Translations under genes and position numbers: made by a program | Shown: piece by piece, positions 1-5,476 of the stretch | How the letters are laid out: each line of letters starts with the position of its first letter | How positions within the stretch are numbered: the stretch's first letter is position 1 | NCBI GenBank assembly: GCA_002429615.1 | Contig: DJAN01000175.1 | Location: 1-5,476, forward strand | Direction: 5' to 3' | DNA length: 5,476 nucleotides | From: Lysobacteraceae bacterium UBA6001 | GTDB taxonomy: Bacteria > Pseudomonadota > Gammaproteobacteria > Xanthomonadales > Xanthomonadaceae | The notes under the pieces: model-generated | What the model saw: only the letters and a program-made list of their open reading frames with translations | Database searches by the model: none | What the model was told of the DNA's origin: nothing

Positions 1-2276
1 TCGCCGAACGCGGCCGGCGCGAACGGTTGCAGCGGCTGCTGCACCACCAGTTCGCGCGCGGCGCGCGCCGGGTCGGCATGGCAGCCCGCCGCCGCCGCGA
101 GCAGTTCGCTCACCAGCACCGACGGTTCGCGCACGCTGCCGTCGCGCGGATCGGCGCCGAGATAGCTCAGGTAGAACACGTCCTGCGCGGAGGCGAACAG
201 CTGCAGGAACAGGAAACGGTCGTCCTCGCGCAGCGAGCGGTCGCCGGGACGGCGGCGCTCGCTGCCGAGTTCGGCGGTGAGGCGGTTGAGCCCGGCGCCC
301 GGATCGCGGCGCGGGTAGTCGCCGTCATTCATGCCCAGCAGGCAGATCACCCGGAACGGCAGCAGGCGCATCGGCACCATGCGGCCGATGCTGACACCAC
401 CGGTCAGCAGCGGTGCGCGGGTATCGGCCTCGGCCAGCGCGGCGGCGAAATGCGCGCGCACGACCTCCGCCGGCACCGGCGCCTCGAAGCCGGCGCGCGC
501 GGCGTCGCTGGCGAAGGCGTCGATCAGGCTGCGCAGGCGATCCAGCGCACGCACGCCGGCGGAAGTCGCCGGAGCCTGCGGCAGCAGGGCATCCAGCAGG
601 GCGAGCAGGCGCTCGCGCCACTGCGCTGGCGCCAGGGCCTCGCCCAGTGCCTGCTGCTGGCGGGCCAGGATGCGCAGCAGGCGCACGAGGGTGTCCAGGG
701 CAGCCAGCGCACCGCCTTCCAGCTCGGGCCACGGCGCGACGCCGGCGATGTCCTCGCCCGCGCCACTGGCGTGGCCAAGCAGCAGGCGGTCGAGCGCGAA
801 CGCCCAGGTATAGGCGTCCTCGCGCGGGGCGTCGTGCTGCTGGCGATGCGCCGCATCCAGGCCCCAGCGCGCGCCGGCCGCCTGCAGCCAATCGTGCAGA
901 CGGTCGAGCGCGGCCGCATCGAGCCCGGCGGCTTCGGCCACCGGCGGGCTGGCGAGCAGGTCGAACACCTCGGCCAGGCCGAAGCGCGACAACGGCAGAC
1001 CGAGCAGCCGCACGAACACATCGGCCAGCGGTTCGCCGGCCAGCGGACTGGCATCGGCCAATGCATAGGGCACGGCTTCGTCGCGGCCACGCGCGCCGAA
1101 TACCGCTTCCAGGTAAGGCAGGTAAGGGTCGATGTCCGGCGCCAGCACCGCGATCTCGCGCGGCTGCAGCGGCGGATCGAAGCGCGGGTCGTCGAGCAGC
1201 GCGCGCAGCTGGTCGTGCAGCACCTGCAGCTCGCGCAGGCGGGTATGGCAGGCGTGGATCTGCAGGCTGGGGTCGGCGCGATCGACCTGCGCACGCACCG
1301 GCAGGCCGGGCGCGGCACGGCGATGGAACAGATCCCCCTGCAGGCGCCGCAGCAGCGACGGCTCACCGGCCGCATCGGCCTCCGGGTCCGCGTAGGCAGG
1401 GAAATCACCGGAAGGGTGGACGACTTCATAGCCGCCCAGCACCGCGACGAAGTCGCGGCCGGCCGCACCCCAGGCCTGCAGCAGGCGGTTGTCGGCGCCT
1501 GCCGCGTCCTGGCCGGCGCGGCGCTGCTCGCCACGGGTCTGCAGGTCGCCCCAGTAGGTCCGGGTCGGGCTGGGCATATAGAAGTGGAGCGTGCCGACCC
1601 GCGCCTGGGTGGCTAGCACCCGCAGTACATCGGGCGAAATGTTGAGCGTGGCGAAAGCGAACAGGCGCGGCGGCAGGCCCTGCGGCAGCAGGCCGCGGTG
1701 GTCGCCGAAGCGGTCCAGGTAGTCATGGATGCGGCGCGCGCGGTACGGCCGGCCCTCGGCCACGCGCCGCCACAGGATGGCCTGCGGGTCTTCCGGGTCG
1801 GCACCGGCCTCCCAGCGCAGCAGCCAGTCGCGACGCCATGCCTGGTACTTCTCGAATACATCGCCCAGCTCGCCGGCCAGTGCCCAGGCCTTGAGCGGGT
1901 CGCCCCCGGCCAGATAGTCGGACAGCGCGCGCAGTGGCGGCCGCGCCATCAGGCGCGGCTCGTTGAGCGCGGCATAGAGATGCCAGCGCAGGGCGGCGGC
2001 GTCGAGGTCGTCCGCCCCACCCCCGACGTTGGCCGCTAGCGCGCGCGACACGAACTCACCCGGGGTCAGGAATTCGAGGTTGGCGGCCACGCCGTGCTCG
2101 GCGGCGAGCGCGGCCTGCAGCCAGCGCCGCATCGCGACCTGCGGGATCAGCACCAGGTCGGGCACCAGCAGCGATTGTCCCGGCGCCGGGCGCCGCAACT
2201 GCTCGGCAAGCAATCCGGCCAGGACTTCCAGCGAGTTGGAGTGGTACAGGCGGAAGTCGGGAACGGCCAGCGTCAT
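1..2276 (-). CDS. recC: Exodeoxyribonuclease V gamma subunit RecC, N-terminal 758 codons (3' end beyond the window)
   Basis: RecC is the scaffold subunit of the cytoplasmic RecBCD helicase-nuclease. It carries inactivated helicase domains, splits the strands ahead of RecB and RecD, and in E. coli reads Chi during double-strand break repair. I translated the minus strand by hand from ATG 2276-2274 and it stays open to base 1. Residues that match E. coli RecC as I remember it are YHSNSLEVLA (11-20) at the N-terminus, FEKYQAWRRDWL near residue 150, TYWGDL (240-245), HTRLRELQVLHDQL (344-357), PDIDPY (380-385) and PFRVICLLGMNDGDYPR (640-656). The last visible residues resemble the E. coli QPLQPF segment. 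E. coli RecC is about 1,120 residues, so roughly the last third, including the degenerate nuclease-like domain, is missing only because of the window edge. The ribosome binding site is weak. An out-of-frame ATG lies 8 bases upstream. recB and recD would be expected to the left (inference). Confidence 0.95.
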   Translation of the reverse strand, partial: MTLAVPDFRLYHSNSLEVLAGLLAEQLRRPAPGQSLLVPDLVLIPQVAMRRWLQAALAAEHGVAANLEFLTPGEFVSRALAANVGGGADDLDAAALRWHLYAALNEPRLMARPPLRALSDYLAGGDPLKAWALAGELGDVFEKYQAWRRDWLLRWEAGADPEDPQAILWRRVAEGRPYRARRIHDYLDRFGDHRGLLPQGLPPRLFAFATLNISPDVLRVLATQARVGTLHFYMPSPTRTYWGDLQTRGEQRRAGQDAAGADNRLLQAWGAAGRDFVAVLGGYEVVHPSGDFPAYADPEADAAGEPSLLRRLQGDLFHRRAAPGLPVRAQVDRADPSLQIHACHTRLRELQVLHDQLRALLDDPRFDPPLQPREIAVLAPDIDPYLPYLEAVFGARGRDEAVPYALADASPLAGEPLADVFVRLLGLPLSRFGLAEVFDLLASPPVAEAAGLDAAALDRLHDWLQAAGARWGLDAAHRQQHDAPREDAYTWAFALDRLLLGHASGAGEDIAGVAPWPELEGGALAALDTLVRLLRILARQQQALGEALAPAQWRERLLALLDALLPQAPATSAGVRALDRLRSLIDAFASDAARAGFEAPVPAEVVRAHFAAALAEADTRAPLLTGGVSIGRMVPMRLLPFRVICLLGMNDGDYPRRDPGAGLNRLTAELGSERRRPGDRSLREDDRFLFLQLFASAQDVFYLSYLGADPRDGSVREPSVLVSELLAAAAGCHADPARAARELVVQQPLQPFAPAAFG

Positions 2277-2357
2277 GGCGTCATCTTGCCCGAGCCGCCG
2301 GGAGCGGACGAGCCCCGGTCGTCGGTGCCCCTTGCCTGTGGCACATGCGATTGGCCC

Positions 2358-2368
2358 GTCCCGGGGAC
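2358..2368. repeat. 11-bp palindrome in the divergent recC/mlaF intergenic region
   Basis: The sequence GTCCCGGGGAC is a perfect 5-bp inverted repeat around one central base. It lies about 32 bp upstream of the proposed -35 of mlaF and about 80 bp upstream of the recC start. Its position would suit an operator for either gene, but short GC palindromes are frequent in DNA of this composition and I recognise no known regulator site. Confidence 0.2.
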
Positions 2369-2400
2369 ACGCTGTTTCGGCTTGCATGCGCTTGTGGCCT

Positions 2401-2429
2401 TTGTGCCGGCCGAGAGCGGATGCGACAAT
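2401..2429 (+). promoter_or_regulatory. Candidate extended -10 promoter for the mla operon
   Basis: TTGTGC (2401-2406) and GACAAT (2424-2429) are separated by 17 bp. A TG at 2421-2422 sits one base ahead of the -10, giving the extended -10 form TGnGACAAT. The -35 matches the sigma-70 consensus at three positions and the -10 at four. Transcription would begin near 2436, leaving a leader of about 64 bases with no ATG before mlaF. No other candidate in the 223-bp gap looked as good, but no transcript data support this. Confidence 0.45.
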
Positions 2430-2499
2430 ACTGCACGGTCCAGTTCGGTTAAGTTCAGCCGCCGAGACCAATTCTTCTGCGGATTCCCTTGTCCAAGAA

Positions 2500-3297
2500 A
2501 TGTCGGTGAACGATTCCCCTGTCGTCCAGTTGTCCGGTGTGCGCATCGATCGTGGCGGCCGGGCGATCCTGCGCGACGTTTCGCTCGACGTGCCACGCGG
2601 CAGCATCACCGCCGTGCTCGGTCCGTCGGGCAGCGGCAAGTCGACCCTGCTGGCGGCGCTGACCGGCGAGCTGCATCCGGTGGCCGGCAGCCTGCGCCTG
2701 TTCGGCGAGCCGGTGCCGCGCGGTTCGCGCGCGCTGCTGGAGATGCGCCGCAATATCGGCGTGCTGCTGCAGGGCAACGGCCTGCTGACCGACCTCAGCG
2801 TGGCCGAGAATGTGGCCCTGCCGCTGCGCACGCATACGCGCCTGCCGGCCCCGGTGCTGCGCCGCCTGGTGGAAATGAAACTGCAGGCGGTGGGCCTGCT
2901 GGCCACCGCCGATGCGTGGCCGCGCGAGCTCTCCGGCGGCATGGCGCGGCGCGTGGCGCTGGCGCGCGCGCTGGCGCTGGATCCGCCGCTGATGATCTAC
3001 GACGAACCGCTGACCGGGCTGGACCCGATCGCCAGCGGCGTGATCATGAGCCTGATCCACCGCCTCAATGAAAGCCTGGGCCTGACCAGCGTCATCGTCA
3101 GCCACCACGTGCACGAGACCCTACCGATCTGCGACCAGGCGGTGGTGATCGCCAACGGCGGCATCGTCTTCGCCGGCACGCCCGCGCAGCTGCGCGAGAG
3201 CACCGACCCGCTGGTGCTGCAGTTCCTGCACGGCCAGCCGGACGGTCCGATCCCCTTCGACGCCGTGCCGCGCACGCCCCAGCGGAGCGCTGCCTGA
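2500..3297 (+). CDS. mlaF: MlaF, ATP-binding subunit of the Mla phospholipid transport complex
   Basis: This 265-residue cytoplasmic ABC ATPase powers the MlaFEDB complex, which moves phospholipids between the periplasmic carrier MlaC and the inner membrane. Visible motifs are Walker A GPSGSGKST (41-49), Q-loop Gln91, signature LSGGMARR (144-151), Walker B LMIYDE (164-169), D-loop GLDP (173-176) and H-loop His202. The segments LPAPVLRRLVEMKLQAVGL and LQFLHGQPDGPIPF match E. coli MlaF closely, which separates it from general ABC ATPases. The tail after that point is about ten residues shorter than in E. coli. The residue after the H-loop His is His203, where E. coli has Asp. The frame is open far upstream, but ATG 2500 gives the family's normal N-terminus and length; an in-frame ATG at 2386 lies upstream of the likely promoter. 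The start has only a weak AAGA-type Shine-Dalgarno. The stop overlaps mlaE as TGATG, and GGAG at 3284-3287 serves mlaE. In Pseudomonas the homologue is called Ttg2A. Confidence 0.96.
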   Translation: MSVNDSPVVQLSGVRIDRGGRAILRDVSLDVPRGSITAVLGPSGSGKSTLLAALTGELHPVAGSLRLFGEPVPRGSRALLEMRRNIGVLLQGNGLLTDLSVAENVALPLRTHTRLPAPVLRRLVEMKLQAVGLLATADAWPRELSGGMARRVALARALALDPPLMIYDEPLTGLDPIASGVIMSLIHRLNESLGLTSVIVSHHVHETLPICDQAVVIANGGIVFAGTPAQLRESTDPLVLQFLHGQPDGPIPFDAVPRTPQRSAA

Positions 3298-4046
3298 TGC
3301 CCGTCGTGTCCTCGATCCAGTCGCTGGGCCGCGCCGGCCTGTTCTCGCTGAGCGTGCTGCGCCGGTCGGTGCCCACGGCGGATTTCTTCGCCGAGCTGAC
3401 CCGCGAGATCTACAAGGTCGGCGGGCGTTCGCTGCCGATCATCGCGGTGGGCGGTGCCTTCGTCGGCCTGGTGCTGACCCTGCAGGGCTACCGCACGCTC
3501 ACCACCTATGGCGCGTCCGACGCGCTGTCCACGCTGCTCGGCCTGTCGCTGTACCGCGAACTGGCACCGGTGCTGACCGCGCTGCTGTTCATCGGCCGCG
3601 CCGGCAGCTCGATTGCCGCCGAGCTGGGCCTGATGCGTGCCACCGACCAGATCAAGGCGCTGGAGCTGATGGCGATCGACCCGATCGCCAAGGCGGTGGC
3701 GCCGCGCTTCTGGGCCGCGGTGCTGACCGTGCCGCTGCTCACCGCGGTGTTCTGCTCGCTGGCGATCAGCGGCGGCTACTTCGAAGCCGTGCACGTGCTG
3801 GGCATCGACAACGGCACGTTCTGGTCGGGGCTGCGCGGCAGCGTCGACCTGTGGGATGACTTCGGCGTGGCCCTGCTCAAATCGGCGATCTTCGGCGGCA
3901 CCGCCGCGCTGGTCGCCGCCTACGTCGGTTTCCATGCCGAACCCACCATCGAAGGCACCTCGGTGGCGACCACCCGCGCGGTGGTGAACGCCTCGCTGCT
4001 GGTGCTGATGTTCAACTTCGTCCTCTCCGCGATGCTGTTCCAGTGA
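3297..4046 (+). CDS. mlaE: MlaE, inner-membrane permease of the Mla phospholipid transport complex
   Basis: MlaE is the membrane core of MlaFEDB: two copies form the lipid pocket below the MlaD ring and couple to MlaF. The 249-residue product shows the family pattern. It has an amphipathic N-terminal interface helix (about 6-23), a first hydrophobic segment with GGAFVGLVLTLQGY (52-65), the conserved LSLYRELAPVLTALLFIGRAGSS block (83-105), and the cytoplasmic coupling segment ELGLMRATDQIKALELMAIDP (109-129). Further membrane helices around PRFWAAVLTVPLLTAVF and the C-terminal LLVLMFNFVLSAMLF follow. The late ATTRAVVNASLLVL stretch matches E. coli MlaE ATTRTVVHSSLAVL. It is about ten residues shorter than the E. 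coli protein at the N-terminus. Its ATG shares one base with the mlaF stop, and GGAG sits nine bases upstream, so translation is probably coupled to mlaF. The Pseudomonas homologue is Ttg2B. Confidence 0.96.
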   Translation: MPVVSSIQSLGRAGLFSLSVLRRSVPTADFFAELTREIYKVGGRSLPIIAVGGAFVGLVLTLQGYRTLTTYGASDALSTLLGLSLYRELAPVLTALLFIGRAGSSIAAELGLMRATDQIKALELMAIDPIAKAVAPRFWAAVLTVPLLTAVFCSLAISGGYFEAVHVLGIDNGTFWSGLRGSVDLWDDFGVALLKSAIFGGTAALVAAYVGFHAEPTIEGTSVATTRAVVNASLLVLMFNFVLSAMLFQ

Positions 4047-4071
4047 GCATGCGGAAGGATCCCGACCTGTC

Positions 4072-4075
4072 AGGA
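4072..4075 (+). promoter_or_regulatory. Shine-Dalgarno site that fixes the mlaD start
   Basis: AGGA lies five bases before ATG 4081 and supports that ATG as the mlaD start. A second in-frame ATG at 4087 would be eleven bases away and is less well placed. An earlier purine run, GGAAGGA at 4052-4058, is too far from this ATG to serve it. Confidence 0.55.
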
Positions 4076-4080
4076 CTGTA

Positions 4081-4611
4081 ATGGCCATGCGTGGACCCAG
4101 ACTCGAATTTTCCGTTGGCGCGTTCCTGCTTCTGACCCTGGCCTCGCTGCTGGTGCTGGCGGTGGCCTCGACCAACCAGCGCTTCGGCTTCGGCCACAGC
4201 GAATACACGCTGGTGGCGCGCTTCACCCAGATCGGCCAGCTGCGGCCGCAGGCGCCGGTGCGCATCGGCGGCGTCAACGTCGGCCACGTGTCGGACATCA
4301 GCCTGGACCCGAAGACCTTCGAGTCGGTGGTGACGCTGGCGCTGGACGACCGCTACAAGGACCTGTCGGCCGATACCTCGGCCGGCATCTTCACCAGCGG
4401 CCTGCTCGGCGAGAGCTACATCGGCCTGCAGCCGGGCGGTGACCCGGACGTGCTGAAGCCCGGCGATGAGATCGCCTTCACCCAACCGGCGGTGGATCTG
4501 CTGCAGCTGGTTGGCAAGTACATGTTCAGCGGTGGCGGCACGGGCGGCGGCGACAAGGCCGCGCCTGCCGATGCCACCGATACCCCCGCCTCCACGGAAC
4601 CGCAACCATGA
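4081..4611 (+). CDS. mlaD: MlaD, inner-membrane-anchored MCE-domain lipid transfer protein
   Basis: MlaD forms a homohexameric ring on the periplasmic face of MlaE and passes lipid between MlaC and the permease. The 176-residue protein has one N-terminal membrane anchor (about 10-29), an MCE domain (about 40-118) with Tyr42-Thr-Leu, PVRIGGVNVGHVSDISLDPKT (59-79) and TSGLLGESYIGL (105-116), then a short helix AVDLLQLVGKYMF (137-149). Leu108-Leu109 correspond to the paired leucines of the E. coli central pore loop. The region between the MCE core and the helix is several residues shorter than in E. coli. The last 27 residues are low-complexity (Gly run, then Ala/Pro/Thr) and probably disordered, like the E. 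coli tail. The gene follows mlaE after 34 bp and overlaps mlaC as ATGA. It is annotated as Ttg2C in Pseudomonas. MCE proteins of other systems (PqiB, LetB) have several MCE domains; this has one. Confidence 0.95.
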   Translation: MAMRGPRLEFSVGAFLLLTLASLLVLAVASTNQRFGFGHSEYTLVARFTQIGQLRPQAPVRIGGVNVGHVSDISLDPKTFESVVTLALDDRYKDLSADTSAGIFTSGLLGESYIGLQPGGDPDVLKPGDEIAFTQPAVDLLQLVGKYMFSGGGTGGGDKAAPADATDTPASTEPQP

Positions 4612-5279
4612 AGATCCGTTTCTCCGCGACCGTCCTGGCCGCCGCCCTGATCGCCGCCACGCCCGCGCTGGCGCTGGCACAGACCGCGCCGGCCGCCGCC
4701 AGCAGCAATGGCGTGGCCACGCGCACGGTGATCGACACCAGCACGCGCATCCTGACCACGCTGGAACAGCGTCGCGCCGAGTTCCGCAAGAACCCGACCG
4801 CGCTGCGTCAGTTCATCGACGGCGAGCTCAACAAGTCCTTCGACCGCGACTACGCCGCGCGCCTGGTGCTGGGCCTGCACGGCCGCGGCGCGTCCGACGC
4901 CGACATCAAGCTGTTCGCCGATGCCATGGCCGACAACCTGATGCAGCGCTACGGCGACGCCCTGCTGGAGTTCGAAGGCAAGCCGACCTTCCGCGGCAAG
5001 TCCGAAAGCGCGCTGCCGGGCAACCGCGGCGTGGTGGTGGCGACCGAGCTGCTGCGTCCGGGCAACGACCCGACGCCGGTGGATTACCTGATGCGTAACG
5101 TCGATGGCGTGTGGAAGATCTTCGACGTGCGTATCGAAGGCATTTCCTACGTGCAGACCTTCAAGACCCAGTTCGATGCGCCGCTGCGCCAGAAGGGGAT
5201 CGCCGAGGTCGCCAAGGAACTGCGCGACGGCACCCTGCAGGCTGGCCAGCAGGCCGGCGGCAAGAGCAGTGGCAAGTAA
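4608..5279 (+). CDS. mlaC: MlaC, periplasmic phospholipid carrier
   Basis: MlaC is a soluble periplasmic carrier that holds phospholipid acyl chains and shuttles between outer-membrane MlaA-porin and inner-membrane MlaFEDB. The 223-residue precursor begins with Lys/Arg, a hydrophobic core (7-19) and ends its signal peptide with ALALA-QT, so signal peptidase I would cut after Ala24. The mature part matches E. coli MlaC in order: RKNPTALRQFIDGEL, the AARLVLGLHGRGAS segment, QRYGDALLEFEGKPT, a region ending in DGVWKIFDVRIEGISYVQTFKTQFDAPLRQKGI, and a polar tail. The C-terminus GGKSSGK is Gly/Ser/Lys-rich. The ATG lies inside the mlaD stop (ATGA), with CGGAA at 4595-4599 as a moderate ribosome site, suggesting translational coupling. 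The last 11 bases overlap the proposed mlaB. This is the Pfam MlaC/Ttg2D family. Confidence 0.95.
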   Translation: MKIRFSATVLAAALIAATPALALAQTAPAAASSNGVATRTVIDTSTRILTTLEQRRAEFRKNPTALRQFIDGELNKSFDRDYAARLVLGLHGRGASDADIKLFADAMADNLMQRYGDALLEFEGKPTFRGKSESALPGNRGVVVATELLRPGNDPTPVDYLMRNVDGVWKIFDVRIEGISYVQTFKTQFDAPLRQKGIAEVAKELRDGTLQAGQQAGGKSSGK

Positions 5280-5476
5280 CGCCACCCTGCGCCGGGACGG
5301 CGACGCGCTGGTGCTGACCGGCGCGCTCGACCGTACCGCGGTGACCGCGCTGTGGCCGCAGGCCAGCGCGTCGCTGGCCGGTGCCCGCACGCTGGACCTG
5401 CGCGCCGTCGAGCGCGTGGACAGCGCCGGCGTGGCACTGCTGGCGGAGCTGGCGGCGCGTCTGCGCGCGGCCGGCG
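5269..5476 (+). CDS. mlaB: MlaB, STAS-domain regulatory subunit, GTG start, 3' end beyond the window
   Basis: MlaB is a small cytoplasmic STAS protein that binds MlaF and is needed for assembly and ATPase activity of the complex. The visible 69 codons read MASNATLRRDGDALVLTGAL at the start, then a Trp29-containing helix, the strand ARTLDL (39-44) and AVERVDSAGVALLAEL (46-61). This parallels E. coli MlaB VSRVDTGGLALL; Ser52 falls where E. coli has Thr52. No ATG exists in this frame upstream. GTG 5269 gives a family-like N-terminus and overlaps mlaC by 11 bp (mlaC stop TAA at 5277-5279). GGCGG at 5256-5260 is a weak ribosome site, consistent with coupled translation. E. coli MlaB is 97 residues, so roughly 30 remain past the edge. 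Position directly after mlaC matches the usual mlaFEDCB order. A gene caller requiring ATG would miss it. Confidence 0.88.
   Translation, partial: MASNATLRRDGDALVLTGALDRTAVTALWPQASASLAGARTLDLRAVERVDSAGVALLAELAARLRAAG

Noticed and set aside
27..1616. Long plus-strand open frame of 529 codons opposite recC
   Set aside because: The minus-strand frame gives a clear RecC with many matching motifs. The plus-strand product is Arg/Gln/Ala-rich with no recognisable domain, as expected of a GC-rich antisense shadow.
2325..2344. GTGCC/GGCAC inverted repeat with a 10-base loop, considered as a hairpin
   Set aside because: A five-bp stem with a long loop and no T-run is too weak to call a terminator or a regulatory structure.
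2029..2499. In-frame 5' extension of mlaF
   Set aside because: The added residues overlap recC antisense, pass through the promoter region and have no counterpart in MlaF; ATG 2500 gives the family's length.
2273..2596. 107-codon minus-strand frame covering the intergenic gap and ending in an ATGA overlap with recC
   Set aside because: Its ATG start lies inside mlaF antisense, it crosses the probable promoter, and its product has no recognisable domain. Only the last three codons are mentioned as a possible mini-frame.
4209..4216. GCTGGTGG, the E. coli Chi octamer, inside mlaD
   Set aside because: It falls in coding sequence made of common Leu-Val codons, such octamers are expected by chance at this GC content, and the Chi sequence of this lineage is not known to me.
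2997..4298. Minus-strand open frame of 433 codons opposite mlaF-mlaE-mlaD
   Set aside because: It spans three well-supported genes on the other strand and its product is a low-complexity His/Gln/Arg/Gly sequence typical of antisense frames.

Overview
The window is high-GC DNA holding two divergently transcribed blocks of housekeeping genes. Protein features and gene order suggest a gammaproteobacterium of the Xanthomonadaceae (Stenotrophomonas/Xanthomonas type). That placement is an inference from GC content, codon use and family resemblance, not from a database match.

Left block (bases 1-2276, minus strand): the first 758 codons of recC, the gamma subunit of exodeoxyribonuclease V (RecBCD). 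The reading frame is open from its ATG to the window edge, and the 3' part lies outside. Because no stop falls inside the window, a simple ORF scan misses it and shows only long plus-strand shadow frames.

Middle (2277-2499): a 223-bp divergent intergenic region. It carries a plausible extended -10 promoter reading toward mlaF, a short palindrome, and no convincing gene.

Right block (2500-5476, plus strand): a tightly packed mlaFEDCB operon encoding the Mla retrograde phospholipid transport system. MlaF (ATPase), MlaE (permease), MlaD (inner-membrane MCE protein) and MlaB (STAS protein) form the inner-membrane complex. MlaC is the periplasmic lipid carrier that shuttles between this complex and the outer-membrane MlaA partner, which is not seen here. 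Junctions are TGATG (mlaF-mlaE), a 34-bp gap with a good Shine-Dalgarno site (mlaE-mlaD), ATGA (mlaD-mlaC), and an 11-bp overlap into a GTG-started mlaB that runs off the right edge.

I found no mobile element, CRISPR, RNA gene or undescribed system. The items worth a second look are small: the mlaB GTG start, a possible 10-codon cistron bridging mlaE and mlaD, a substituted residue after the MlaF H-loop, Ser in place of the MlaB Thr52 equivalent, an 8-bp tandem repeat at the recC start, and a possible face-to-face promoter pair.
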